Shown here in pieces: positions 1-7,865 of a stretch of DNA of 64,000 nucleotides. This DNA comes from CAVTSA01 sp963737225. Its GTDB lineage: Bacteria; Chloroflexota; Dormibacteria; Dormibacterales; Dormibacteraceae. How positions within the stretch are numbered: the first letter of the stretch is position 1; the number at the start of each line of letters is the position of its first letter. The stretch spans positions 1 to 64,000 of the forward strand of contig CAVTSA010000010.1 in the NCBI GenBank assembly GCA_963737225.1. Reading direction: 5' to 3'. Made by a program: the position numbers and the translations under genes. The notes below the pieces were generated by a model. That model was not told the DNA's origin. It searched no databases and saw only the letters and a program-made list of their open reading frames with translations.

Positions 1-2
1 GC

Positions 3-1211
3 GCGCGCGTTACTCTGCAACGGAAGGCCGCGGCCGTGCTTCGGGCGCTGGGACTGCCCGACGAGTCCGCACATCACGCCGCGGCAGCCGGGGATCATGA
101 ACTCCTCGCCAGCTTGTTGACTGAATATCACCTGCACTTTCTTCGGCACGGCCAGTCGCAAACACTCCTCCACTTCGCGCGAATGCTCCCCGAGCAGGAG
201 CTCATGAAACATCCGGTGTTGGCGGCAGCGGCAGCCACGGCCGCGGCTAACCTGGGCAACCGAGCGCTGGAAGTGCGTCGCTTCGCCCAAGTAGCAGAGC
301 GAGGAAAGACCGCAGATCCGGACCATGAGACGCCTTTCCTCGAGGTGGGCCTAGCCACAGTGCGAGCATTCTCGGTGGACGACGATGTCAGTCGGGCGGT
401 ACGTGAAGGGGCACGCGGCGTGGAGATAGCTCAGGCGGCAGTCCACGAGCTCCTGACGGGCGCGCTGGCCGCCTATTCGGCGGCCCTCTATCTGGCCGGT
501 CAGAGCGACGCTGCGTGGACCGCAGCACTTCGCGCCATCGTTCAACCGGACATTACGAAGAATGTACCCGGACATGTGGTGGCGAGGACGACTCTGGCGC
601 TTATCGCGGTCGATCGTCACCTTCTGCGAGCTGCTCGGATGCACGCCGAAAGGGCGAAGGCGATTATCGGCGGTATCGGCAACAGCCGGACCTGGCTCGG
701 TGCAAACGCGTCATTGGCGATGGGCGAGGTTCTCGCCGGCGAAGGCAACCTCGTCGAGGCCGAACGTTATCTCGTGGTGGCTGAAGGATTCTTCGTGGAC
801 GAGGTGCCGACGGCACACCACGCATGGGTCCAGACCCTGCTGGCACGAGTCCGTTGCCGTCGGGGTCGTCTCGTGGAGGCTCAAACGGTACTTCGGTCCG
901 CACGAGAAGAACTTGATCAACTGGCGGCCGGCGGCCGGTTGCCCGCTCTGATCACCCAAGTCGAAGTGGAACTTCGGGACGCGCACACGAGGGCCGCGGG
1001 CGGCACGATCCTCGAACCGCCGAGCGACGCTGAACTTGCAGTGCTGCGACTGCTGCCGACCGACCTTTCGGCCCGGGACATCGGAGCCAAGCTGTTCATC
1101 TCCCTGAACACCGTGCGCTCACATACTCGTGCGATCTACGCCAAGCTCGGGGTCAACTCGCGGGCGGAAGCTGTTGCCCGCGCCCAAGAGCTTGGTCTCG
1201 TGGGGCGATGA
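3..1211 (+). CDS. LuxR/MalT-like transcriptional regulator, C-terminal part (truncated by window edge)
   Basis: The reading frame is open to the left edge, so the true start lies outside the window. GTG at 36 is only an internal candidate. The visible part is a long alpha-helical, TPR-like region rich in Ala and Leu (roughly residues 1-320), as in the MalT/LAL regulators. It is followed by a C-terminal LuxR-type helix-turn-helix: LSARDIGAKLFISLNTVRSH and then a YAKLGVNSRAEAVARA stretch. Such proteins usually carry an N-terminal ATPase domain, which would be upstream of this window. The ligand and regulon cannot be told. The HTH call is firm. Confidence 0.85.
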   Translation, partial: ARVTLQRKAAAVLRALGLPDESAHHAAAAGDHELLASLLTEYHLHFLRHGQSQTLLHFARMLPEQELMKHPVLAAAAATAAANLGNRALEVRRFAQVAERGKTADPDHETPFLEVGLATVRAFSVDDDVSRAVREGARGVEIAQAAVHELLTGALAAYSAALYLAGQSDAAWTAALRAIVQPDITKNVPGHVVARTTLALIAVDRHLLRAARMHAERAKAIIGGIGNSRTWLGANASLAMGEVLAGEGNLVEAERYLVVAEGFFVDEVPTAHHAWVQTLLARVRCRRGRLVEAQTVLRSAREELDQLAAGGRLPALITQVEVELRDAHTRAAGGTILEPPSDAELAVLRLLPTDLSARDIGAKLFISLNTVRSHTRAIYAKLGVNSRAEAVARAQELGLVGR

Positions 1212-1259
1212 GTATCACGCGCGTAGTGGTCTGGCTCGCATAGGGCTTCGGTCGGCTTG

Positions 1260-1558
1260 CCTCGTGAACGGCCGGGATTGTTCGTGACCGCCCTGGCAGT
1301 CGTCGTCATGCCAGCTCTGGGCTGGCGGAAGCGGTCGTTGCGGGCAAGGTGAACAGCGCGGCGCTTCGAGCCGACGGCGCCGAGAGCTTGGCGTGCGCCT
1401 ATCTCACCCTGGCTACGTTGCTGGGCGTTGTGGTGTTTGGTCGGTGGTGTGCCGAGTACGTAGCGGCCCTGGTCCTCGCCCTCCTGGTCCTGCGCGAAGC
1501 TCGGGAAGCGTATGCCGAAGCGCGCGAGGCGGACGAGGGCGAAGACGCAGACAAGTAG
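1260..1558 (+). pseudogene. Cation-efflux (CDF-like) transporter remnant, frameshifted
   Basis: Two adjacent frames together resemble the C-terminal third of a cation diffusion facilitator. The first (VTALAVVVMPALGWRKRSLR, from GTG 1284) stops at TGA 1350. The second opens at 1349 with NSAALRADGAESLACAYLTL and continues through a hydrophobic helix ending REAREAYAEAREADEG. The switch at about 1349 is a frameshift, and the first four or so membrane helices are missing, so this is a decayed fragment. The stretch 1212-1260 just upstream contains stop codons in the continuing frame. The family assignment rests on remembered sequence similarity and is moderately sure. Confidence 0.55.
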
Positions 1559-1581
1559 GCAGTGGCGCCCCAACCGGGGTG

Positions 1582-2157
1582 ATGGACCATGGTTCCGACG
1601 TGTTCGCGCTCTTGCTGGTCGCCGCTTCGCTGTCCCTGAGCAACTTCGCCGCGGCGATAGGGATCGGGCTATCCGGAGTCGACGCTCGGCTCCGGATCCG
1701 AGTCGCTGTTGCCTTTGGTCTCTTCGAGGCGGGGATGCCTCTGCTGGGACTGGCCCTTGGGCATCGCGTGGCCGGCACTCTCGGATCGCACGCGAACTGG
1801 GTCGCTGGCGGCCTGCTCGCAGCGACCGGCATCCTCACGATTGTCACATTCTGGAAGCCGTTGCCATGGATGGTCTTGGGAATTTCGCACTTCGGGATCG
1901 GGCGCCTGCTGGTCTCGGCATGCGCATTGAGCATCGACAACTTGATCGTTGGCTTCGCACTGGGCGCCTACAGAGTCCCGGTGGTCCTGGCCGCCCTCAT
2001 GATCGCCGTCGCCAGCGTAGTGCTCTCTCTGCTTGGTCTGGAACTCGGCCGGCGGCTGGGCCAACCTGTCGAGCGGAACGCCGAGATCCTCAGTGGAGGG
2101 TGTATTGCCCCAGGTTTTTTGGAGATCTTGGCGCTTGGAGTAATGTCCACGCGATGA
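1582..2157 (+). pseudogene. MntP-family manganese efflux protein, 5' part, interrupted by IS element
   Basis: This is a small polytopic membrane protein: about five hydrophobic helices, an N-terminal LSLSNFAAAIGIGLSG repeat and a matching second repeat ALSIDNLIVGFALGAY. The internal duplication is typical of MntP-type Mn(II) exporters. After NAEILSGG (codons to 2100) the frame enters the left end of an IS element and finishes with about 18 foreign residues at 2157. The missing C-terminal helix reappears in frame at 3546-3590, beyond the IS. The start is ATG 1582, or GTG 1579. The truncated product is probably non-functional. Confidence 0.75.
2101..2126 (+). repeat. IS left terminal inverted repeat
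   Basis: TGTATTGCCCCAGG followed by a T-run and TGGAGAT. It matches the inward-read right end at 12 of the first 14 positions and again at TGGAGA. Confidence 0.8.
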
Positions 2158-2264
2158 CCGCGCAGAACCGAGTATAGAGGAAGCGGTAGAGCTTCCTTGA
2201 GTGTGCCGCTCCGCGGCCATCCTCCCCCCGAGCCATCTCGGTGGAGGGTCTGGGGAACAGCATT

Positions 2265-3154
2265 TCAGGCGACCGCTCGGACCCGTTCCCGCCACAGCTG
2301 CTCATACTCCGCCGGCGGCAGGTTGTCGGCCGCGCTGTGCAGGCGCCGGTGGTTCCACCAGTCCACCCACTCGGCGGTCCCCATCTCGACTTGGACCGCA
2401 CCGCACCGCGCCACGGCCCCCGGCGGTTGATGAGCTCGGCCTTGTAGAGGCTGTGGACGCTCTCCGCGACCGCGTTGTCGTAGGCATCGCCCTGGGAGCC
2501 CACCGACCGCACCCCGCCCGCCTCCGCCAGCCGCTCTGTGTAGCGGATCGACAGATACTGTCCGCCACGGTCGGAATGGTGGACGAGGCCCTCCAGATCA
2601 TCATGGCGACCCCGCTGCCAGAGTGCCATCTCGAGCGCGTCCAGGGCCAGCTCGGTGTGCAGTGAGGTGGAGGTCCGCCAGCCCACGATGTAGCGGCTGA
2701 AGAGGTCGGTGAGGAAGGCCGCGTAGACGAAGCCGGCCTGAGTCCCCACGTAGGTCAGGTCGGCGACCCAGATCCGGTTCGGCGCCATCGCCGTGAACTT
2801 GCGATCCACGAGATCCGTGGGCCTCTCGGCGAGTTCGTCCAGGATCGTGGTCCGGGCCGTCTTGCCCCGCACCACGCCCTCCAGGCCCAGCTCACGCATC
2901 AACCGCGCCACCCGCTCCCGACCGGCATCGATGCCCTCGCGGTGTAGCTGCCGCCAGACCTTCTCGATGCCGTACACGCCGAAGTTGTCTGCGTGCACAC
3001 GCTCGATCTCCGCCTTCAGCTCGGCGTCGCGCCGCTGTCGAGGCGACGGCGGTCGCGCGACCGCCGCGTAGTAGGTGGACGGGGCGACCTCCAGCACCTG
3101 GCAGATCGGCTCGACTCCGTAGGCGTCTTTGTGCGCCTCGATGTAGCGGGTCAT
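2265..3154 (-). pseudogene. IS3-family transposase OrfB (DDE integrase core), frameshifted
   Basis: The N-terminal HTH_21-like region (YGVYGIEK-type, here NFGVYGIEKVWRQL) is followed by an rve integrase core with all three catalytic positions: WVADLTYV (D), HHSDRGGQY (D) and NAVAESVHSLYKAEL (E). After INRRGPWRGAV the frame is lost. The expected ending (EMGTAEWVDWWNHRRLH ... EYEQLW, stop at 2265) continues in another frame. The cause is visible at 2395-2409, where a 5-bp unit (gcggt on the coding strand) occurs three times. Removing one copy restores the family sequence. OrfB overlaps the orfA stop at 3151-3154. As read, the transposase is probably dead. Confidence 0.88.
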
Positions 3155-3489
3155 CTCATGCGTCGGCCGTCGAGCTCGGCCGCGAAGAAAGCGGAGGCGC
3201 TCCTGAGAATCTCGTTGGCGCGCCGCAACTCCCGGTTCTCCTTCTCCAGCTCAGCCACGCGTCGGCGCTCCTCGCTCGTCACCCCAGAACGCCGACCCTC
3301 GTCGACCTCCGCCTGCTTGACCCAGCTCCGGAGCGACTCAACGCCGATCCCAAGTTGGCGCGCCACCCGCGGGAGGACGCCCGTCCGCGTGCCGTCGGCA
3401 GCGATCGCCTCATGCACCATCCGGACTGCGCGCTCCCGCAGTTCCAGCGGGTACCGCCGCTGGCTCGGATGCTTCTTCTGTTCTGACAT
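3151..3489 (-). CDS. IS3-family transposase OrfA (HTH_Tnp_1)
   Basis: The product is 112 aa from ATG 3489, which has an excellent GGAGGAG 5 nt upstream. A longer in-frame start at 3525 is less likely. It carries a basic helix-turn-helix (RRYPLELRERAVRMVHEA ... QLGIGVESLRSWVKQAEVDE) and a C-terminal leucine-zipper-like coiled coil (ELEKENRELRRANEILRSAS) ending AFFAAELDGRR, as in IS3-group OrfA proteins. It binds the element's inverted repeats and is normally expressed alone or fused to OrfB by frameshifting. Confidence 0.92.
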   Translation of the reverse strand: MSEQKKHPSQRRYPLELRERAVRMVHEAIAADGTRTGVLPRVARQLGIGVESLRSWVKQAEVDEGRRSGVTSEERRRVAELEKENRELRRANEILRSASAFFAAELDGRRMR

Positions 3490-3517
3490 GGAACTCCTCC
3501 CATTCCCAAGCGGAGGA

Positions 3518-3543
3518 GTCTCCAATCATCCTGGGGCAGTCCA
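3518..3543 (-). repeat. IS right terminal inverted repeat
   Basis: Read inward from 3543: TGGACTGCCCCAGG, then ATGAT and TGGAGAC. It pairs with the left end at 2101-2126. Confidence 0.8.
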
Positions 3544-3590
3544 GTGTGCTCATCCTCGTTGGCGTCGTGGTCGCTTTTGGGGTGCCTTAG
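3544..3590 (+). pseudogene. MntP-family 3' fragment beyond the IS
   Basis: Directly after the IS right end, the frame from GTG 3546 reads VLILVGVVVAFGVP then TAG at 3588-3590. This is the typical last transmembrane helix of MntP. Joined to AEILSG at the left flank it reconstitutes an uninterrupted C-terminus, which proves the IS sits inside the gene. Confidence 0.8.
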
Positions 3591-3894
3591 GATCGAGAGG
3601 TCGGTAGTGCTCGCGAGCAGTGGAGGAGAGCGTCGAGTAACGGTTGGGCTGGTCCTGGGCTTGGATTGCACGGCCGGGTTCACCGCGCTGATGCTTTGCG
3701 GTCCGGAGATACCCGCGCTCGCCCGTGGAGATGGGGCCGAGTTCCGTACAACGCCCGGGGCCACGAACGGGCCGCCGCAGGCGCTCCGGAAACTGTTGTC
3801 AGAACGGTTGTCAACGGGGGTCCGCGCGGGGTCGAGGCTGGACGGTCGGGTCACCCCGCCGGGCGCCCGCGAGTTCAATTGGGGACGAGAACGG
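3591..3894. other. Gene-free stretch downstream of the tRNA 3' end
   Basis: I see no convincing gene here. Near 3798-3822 there is a degenerate direct repeat (ttgtcagaacggttgtcaac). The stretch lies at the 3' side of the minus-strand tRNA, the usual side for integrative-element attachment. On its far side is the region of remnants and the IS. No integrase and no second copy of the tRNA end are present in the window. Confidence 0.4.
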
Positions 3895-3971
3895 TGGTGG
3901 GCCCGGTTGGACTCGAACCAACGACCAGAGGATTATGAGTCCCCCGCTCTGACCAGCTGAGCTACGGGCCC
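3895..3971 (-). tRNA. tRNA with CAU anticodon (elongator Met or Ile2), CCA encoded
   Basis: The minus strand folds as a full cloverleaf. Acceptor GGGCCCG pairs with CGGGCCC. The D stem is GCTC/GAGC. The anticodon arm is GGGGA-CTCATAA-TCCTC, with CAT in the anticodon position. The T arm is GTTGG-TTCGAGT-CCAAC. The discriminator is A, followed by genomically encoded CCA (3895-3897). It does not have the hallmarks I would need for initiator Met. Met elongator and lysidine-modified Ile2 cannot be separated by eye. Confidence 0.93.
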
Positions 3972-3987
3972 CCAAGGACACCCCATG

Positions 3988-4725
3988 CTATGGGTGCGCG
4001 CCGCCGAGGTGCGCCGCGAAGAAGGCCTCGATGCGGCCCCAGGCGTCGGCAGCCGCCTCGGGATCCGGCCCGATCCGGGTCACCCGCAGGAGCGGACGCA
4101 GCACCGCGGGTCCTGGTAGCGCGTCGTCGAGAAACGCGTGCCCCGCTCCTGGGTACTCCTTCACGTCGTGCTCGACGCCCAGCCGTTCCAGGGCCGCGGC
4201 CAGGACCGGCGCGGCGCCTCGCAGCGCAAGGTCTCGGCCCCCGTAGCTTCCGACCACCGGGCACGCCCCGTCGAGTGCGGCCTCGGGGTCCCGCGGCAGC
4301 TGACCGTAGTTCGCGGAGACCGCGTCGAACCCGGCTGCCGCCGTCAGCAGCGCGAAGCCGCCGCCCATGCAGAAGCCGATCACACCCACCTTCTGGGTGC
4401 AGCGGGGATCCGCCCGCAGGAAGAGCTGGGCGGTCGTGACATCCATGCAGGGGCGGCCCGCGCCGCGACGCAGAGCCCGCATGGTGGCCACCACGCAGCC
4501 CGGCCCGCCGGCGCTGAACAGGTCCACGGCGAGTGCCAGATAGCCGGCGCGTGCCAGCCGGTCGGCGTGGCGCCGGGTCTGCGCGTCGAGGCCCATGATC
4601 TCGTGGATGACGACCACCCCGGGCCACGGGCCGGCGCCGTCAGGGATCGCGAGGTAGGCGCTCAGGAGCTGCGATCCGCCCCGCTCCGCGCTCGCCGCCG
4701 TCAGGTCGACATTCTCGCATCGCAC
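3988..4725 (-). CDS. Dienelactone hydrolase family protein
   Basis: An alpha/beta hydrolase of 245 aa from GTG 4725. It has the DLH signatures: VVVIHEIMGLDAQTR near residue 40 (the Glu that orients the nucleophile), GVIGFCMGGGFALL with nucleophile Cys at about 119, GSYGGRDLAL with the acid Asp, and EYPGAGHAFLDD with the catalytic His near 200. The family hydrolyses dienelactones in chlorocatechol/catechol degradation, but many members act on other esters. No aromatic-degradation genes are adjacent, so the substrate is open. It is divergent from the gene at 4810, with an 80-bp shared upstream region. Confidence 0.88.
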   Translation of the reverse strand: MRCENVDLTAASAERGGSQLLSAYLAIPDGAGPWPGVVVIHEIMGLDAQTRRHADRLARAGYLALAVDLFSAGGPGCVVATMRALRRGAGRPCMDVTTAQLFLRADPRCTQKVGVIGFCMGGGFALLTAAAGFDAVSANYGQLPRDPEAALDGACPVVGSYGGRDLALRGAAPVLAAALERLGVEHDVKEYPGAGHAFLDDALPGPAVLRPLLRVTRIGPDPEAAADAWGRIEAFFAAHLGGAHP

Positions 4726-4796
4726 GTCGCCCCGATCTTGGCAGGACCCGAACCGAGAGGCCGCGAGACGGGGCCGGATCCAAAGGGGGCCGAGGC

Positions 4797-4802
4797 TATC
4801 AT
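4797..4802 (+). promoter_or_regulatory. -10 element, leaderless start at 4810
   Basis: TATCAT lies 7 nt before ATG 4810. The same hexamer-to-start geometry recurs at several other first genes in this window and favours ATG 4810 over ATG 4801, which would overlap the hexamer. Confidence 0.5.
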
Positions 4803-4809
4803 GGCCGCG

Positions 4810-5952
4810 ATGGACCAGAAGCCTGAGCTGTCCTTGCCGGCGGTCCCACCTCCGCCCAACGGCGAACGCGTGGAGATCCGCGCGCGCGGGCTGGCCGGGC
4901 TCATCGCGGGCCAGGAGAGCGCGGTCGTCTACCACCGCTCAGAACGGCTGACCGCCATGGTCATCGTGATCAACGGCCGGGTTGTCGACGCGGTTGCCGA
5001 CACCAATGCCGAGGTCGTGAAGGGCGTCGACGTCCTGGACGAGCTGGGCGACATACCGGTGGCGGAGCTGGAGGTGATCGGCGTCGCACCTCGCGTCGCG
5101 CGGGCCCTTCCCGTGTACTGGCGTGCGCCCGGAGCGACCAAGGAGCTGGTCGCGACGCTGGTCCAGCCCGGCCGGCGCGGTGCCGTCCTGGCCAGCTCGC
5201 CGACCAAGGGGACGGGAATCGTCGTCTTCGACGAGCGGGGGATCGTCACGTCCTTCGTGAACGGCGAGGTGCGGGAGGAAGCGATCGACGAGCTCCTGGA
5301 CGACCCGGCGACCGTGATCGCGCCGCGGGTCGAGGCCCGCCCCGGCAGCAAGTTGGTGGATCTGCACCCGGCACAGGTCGGGGAGGAGCCGGAGCCCAGC
5401 CTGCCGCCGGCCGCAGAGATATCGGCACGGCCCGGGCCGGACGCGTTAGCTCCGGACTCGCCGCCGGCGTCCGCGTTCGACGCTCCGGCTCCCGAAGCTG
5501 ATCGTTACGCCGGGTTCGCCGGAGCGCCGGCGGCCGGCTACCCGGCCGCCCCCGACCCGCCCGGCTACGGCCCGCCGGGTGAGTTTCACCCTCCCGCGGG
5601 CAGCCCGGGAAGCCCGTTCGGCGGGCAGGGCGATCCTTTCAGCGGGTGGGGGCCGAGCGGCTTCGGTGGGACCGGCGCCGGCGCGCCGCCGCCATCTCCC
5701 TACGGCCCCCCCGCCGGGGAGGCCGAGCTGGAGCAGCGGCGCCAGGCGATCGTCGATCTCCTTCAGCGTGAGCTGGGCCGGCACGCGGAATCCGTTTCGG
5801 CCCCATTCCGGACGGCGCCGACGGTGGATGCCCTGGAGGGGGCGGCACAGGGGCTGGCGGGGGAAACCGTTCGCCTGGTCTCGAGCAACCGGATGCAGAA
5901 CCTCTCCCTCCAGGCGACCGCCATCGCGCGAGGCGAGCAACCGCCGCAGTAG
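4810..5952 (+). CDS. Unknown protein: two tandem N-terminal modules, Pro/Gly-rich linker, helical C-terminus
   Basis: 380 aa, no recognised enzyme motif. The N-terminal half (about 20-185) looks like a tandem duplication. AGLIAGQESAVVYHRSERLT through INGRVVDAVAD resembles ATLVQPGRRGAVLASSP through DERGIVTSFVNGEV, loosely reminiscent of DUF4388/PATAN-like modules (inference only). Residues about 190-300 are a low-complexity Pro/Gly/Ala linker. The C-terminal 70 residues are helical (ELEQRRQAIVDLLQRELGRH). There is no signal peptide. It starts a run of three same-strand genes (7 bp, then an overlap) with a degenerate ParA-like protein, suggesting a joint cytoplasmic role. Confidence 0.75.
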   Translation: MDQKPELSLPAVPPPPNGERVEIRARGLAGLIAGQESAVVYHRSERLTAMVIVINGRVVDAVADTNAEVVKGVDVLDELGDIPVAELEVIGVAPRVARALPVYWRAPGATKELVATLVQPGRRGAVLASSPTKGTGIVVFDERGIVTSFVNGEVREEAIDELLDDPATVIAPRVEARPGSKLVDLHPAQVGEEPEPSLPPAAEISARPGPDALAPDSPPASAFDAPAPEADRYAGFAGAPAAGYPAAPDPPGYGPPGEFHPPAGSPGSPFGGQGDPFSGWGPSGFGGTGAGAPPPSPYGPPAGEAELEQRRQAIVDLLQRELGRHAESVSAPFRTAPTVDALEGAAQGLAGETVRLVSSNRMQNLSLQATAIARGEQPPQ

Positions 5953-5958
5953 GCGGCC

Positions 5959-7368
5959 ATGGTGGGCGGACCTGCGCCGCGGAGGGCTTTCGTGCTGCTG
6001 CTTGGCGCCGGCCACTCGCGCGCCGCGGCACAGGTCCTGCGGGCCGAGGCCCCCGCCGCGATCATCGTCGAGCCACCGGTGAGTGGTCTCGGTTTCTTCA
6101 CCGCGGACGGCGACGCCGGCCGCGCGCTGGACGAGTGGTACGCCCGGACCGATCTCGGCGACGCACCGCCCAACCTCCTGCTCTGGCACGACCCGGAGCT
6201 CGCGGACTGGGTGCACGGAACCGACGCCGAGTTCTGGGTGGCGGCTCCCGACCAGGAGGTCGCCGACTCGTACCCCGACCATCCCAACGTGCACGCGATC
6301 TCGACCTGGGACGCACGCGAGCTCGCCAGGCGAGCGGCGCCGCCCCCCGCCGGTCCGCAGTCCCGGTCATCGGGCGGCGGCCGCGGCGGCACCGGCGGCG
6401 CCACCGATCCGTTCGCGTTGCTGGCCGCCGCGGGTCCCCTCGGCGCCCCATCCCCATCCCCGTCGACCGCGATCATCCCGGTTCCGGTCGAGCCGGTGCC
6501 ACCGCGTTCCGGGTTCCTCCGCCGGGTCCGGGACCGGGTCCGGGACCGTCTCCGGACGAGCGTGGACGCCGGGTCCGGCCAGACCCTGGGGACGCTGCTG
6601 ATCGCCGCCCCACCCTTCTGCGTCGCCGTGCTGGGTCGCGAAGGCGGGGCCGCCCGCACCGGAAGCGCAGCCTCCCTGGCGATCGTGCTGGCCGAGGCGG
6701 TGCGTGCGTTGAGCCGGCCCATCGCGCTGGTCGACGGCCATCTCGGCGATCCCGGGGCCTGGGCCGGACTCTCGCTGAGCGGCAGCCCACCCACGCTGCA
6801 GACTCTGGTCAATGCGCTTCGCGACGGCCGGCGCCCGCCCAGCCCCGGGTATGGGGGTTTGTCCTCGCTGCAGGTCTATCCCGACGCCGGCGGCGAGGCC
6901 GACGGATATCCACCGGCCGACCTGCACCGCGCGGCTGCGCACCTGCGTCGCGAGCATCTGGCCGTGGTCGTGGATCTGCCACCTTGGGTGCCGGAGACCC
7001 TCGACAGCGCTTCGGCGACCGGCGCCGCCTGGCTCGCCGAGGCGGACGTCACGGTCATCGTCGCCGGCTCGGATCAGGAGGGCCTGACCGACGCGCACCG
7101 CCGTTTGCAGGCGGAGGTGATGCGGGGCAAGCGAGTGGTCCTCTGCCTGGTCGGCGCGCGTCCTCGGCCGGGGCGCGAACGGCCCGAGATCGTCGCGCTG
7201 TTCGAGAGTCTGCGTTCCCACGTGGCCCGCGTGGCCGAGCTCCCCGACGATGATGCCGCCACCGCCGCCCTCCTTCGGCATGGTGGCGCGGAGCCGGTGC
7301 GGCCGGCTACCCAGAAGGCCACTACGCGGCTGGCCGAGGTCGTGATCGAGGTCGCGTCGGCACCGTGA
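5959..7368 (+). CDS. MinD/ParA-like protein with degenerate P-loop
   Basis: 469 aa. The first ~120 residues form a Rossmann/receiver-like fold (FVLLLGAGHSRAAAQVLRAE ... NVHAISTWDAREL), followed by a Gly/Pro-rich linker (about 130-185). Residues about 210-440 resemble SIMIBI/ParA ATPases: VAVLGREGGAARTGSAASLA sits where the deviant Walker A (KGGxGKT) should be, then PIALVDGHLGD, then VVVDLPPWVPE in the Walker B position, then VTVIVAGSDQEGLTDAHRR. The signature lysines are replaced, so ATP hydrolysis is doubtful. Related proteins place or sense cellular cargo; no such partner is seen here. Confidence 0.7.
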   Translation: MVGGPAPRRAFVLLLGAGHSRAAAQVLRAEAPAAIIVEPPVSGLGFFTADGDAGRALDEWYARTDLGDAPPNLLLWHDPELADWVHGTDAEFWVAAPDQEVADSYPDHPNVHAISTWDARELARRAAPPPAGPQSRSSGGGRGGTGGATDPFALLAAAGPLGAPSPSPSTAIIPVPVEPVPPRSGFLRRVRDRVRDRLRTSVDAGSGQTLGTLLIAAPPFCVAVLGREGGAARTGSAASLAIVLAEAVRALSRPIALVDGHLGDPGAWAGLSLSGSPPTLQTLVNALRDGRRPPSPGYGGLSSLQVYPDAGGEADGYPPADLHRAAAHLRREHLAVVVDLPPWVPETLDSASATGAAWLAEADVTVIVAGSDQEGLTDAHRRLQAEVMRGKRVVLCLVGARPRPGRERPEIVALFESLRSHVARVAELPDDDAATAALLRHGGAEPVRPATQKATTRLAEVVIEVASAP

Positions 7369-7787
7369 CCACTCCCGACGCCCAGTGGCAGCGGGAGGGG
7401 CCGGCTTTGGTCGACCAGCTGGCCCGCGCGCTCTTGCTGGATCTCTGCGCGTGGCTCGGGGCGTGGCCGGGACCCGTGCCGGCCGAGGTCCCCTACGGGG
7501 CGGCGGCGATTCGCGGCGTCGAGGGCGGGCGCGCGCGCCTCGCGCACTACCTCGCGCCCGAACTGCTCCGCCGGTGGGAAGCCTCGCTGAGCCCTCTGGT
7601 GGCCGGCGGGCAAACCGTCGACGTGCACCTGGGTTCGCTCACGTTCGAGCCCACCGCTCCCGACGCCGGCCGCGTCGCGTTCACCGACATCACCGGAGGC
7701 GCCGACCGCCGCTGGCGGCTGGAGGTCCGGATCGACCGCGGTCACGGGCTGATCCGCGACGCCTGGTTCACCCGGGTCGAAGCCTGA
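7365..7787 (+). CDS. Unknown 140-aa protein coupled to the ParA-like gene
   Basis: It starts at GTG 7365, overlapping the preceding stop as GTGA, so it is probably translated by coupling. It is an acidic, Trp-rich soluble protein with a predicted helical first half (ALVDQLARALLLDLCAWLGA) and a beta-rich second half (VDVHLGSLTFEP ... WRLEVRIDRGHGLIRDAWF). I do not recognise the family. Its context ties it to the two genes before it. Confidence 0.72.
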   Translation: MTTPDAQWQREGPALVDQLARALLLDLCAWLGAWPGPVPAEVPYGAAAIRGVEGGRARLAHYLAPELLRRWEASLSPLVAGGQTVDVHLGSLTFEPTAPDAGRVAFTDITGGADRRWRLEVRIDRGHGLIRDAWFTRVEA

Positions 7788-7836
7788 CTCCGGCTGAAAC
7801 CCGCGCCATCCTGTGTCCGGAGGCGTATGCTGATCG

Positions 7837-7849
7837 TTAGCAATGCTAA
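7837..7849 (+). promoter_or_regulatory. Palindromic operator upstream of MarR gene
   Basis: TTAGC-AAT-GCTAA is a perfect inverted repeat typical of MarR sites. It lies just upstream of a TAGGTT -10-like hexamer (7851-7856), so binding would block RNA polymerase. Likely autoregulation of the marR-MFS pair. Confidence 0.7.
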
Positions 7850-7865
7850 TTAGGTTGGCGAAGCA

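Larger units (their letters stand above)
2101..3543 (-). mobile_element. IS3-family insertion sequence (probably inactive)
   Basis: The element is about 1.44 kb with imperfect terminal inverted repeats: TGTATTGCCCCAGG on the left, and TGGACTGCCCCAGG read inward on the right (12 of 14 match). TGGAGA follows in both ends a few bases further in. It carries orfA and a broken orfB on the minus strand in the usual IS3 arrangement. It lies inside an mntP-type gene. The 3-bp flanks (ggg left, gtg right) are not an identical target duplication, so either one base has mutated or the ends are off by a base. Confidence 0.9.

Noticed and set aside
2090..2264. Apparent C-terminal extension of the IS OrfB frame
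   Set aside because: It is out-of-frame translation after the 5-bp triplication and runs past the IS end; the true stop is at 2265 in another frame.
3544..3960. ORF reading through the tRNA region ending in a DSNQRP-type peptide
   Set aside because: This peptide is the well-known spurious translation of a tRNA on the opposite strand; the cloverleaf explains the sequence.
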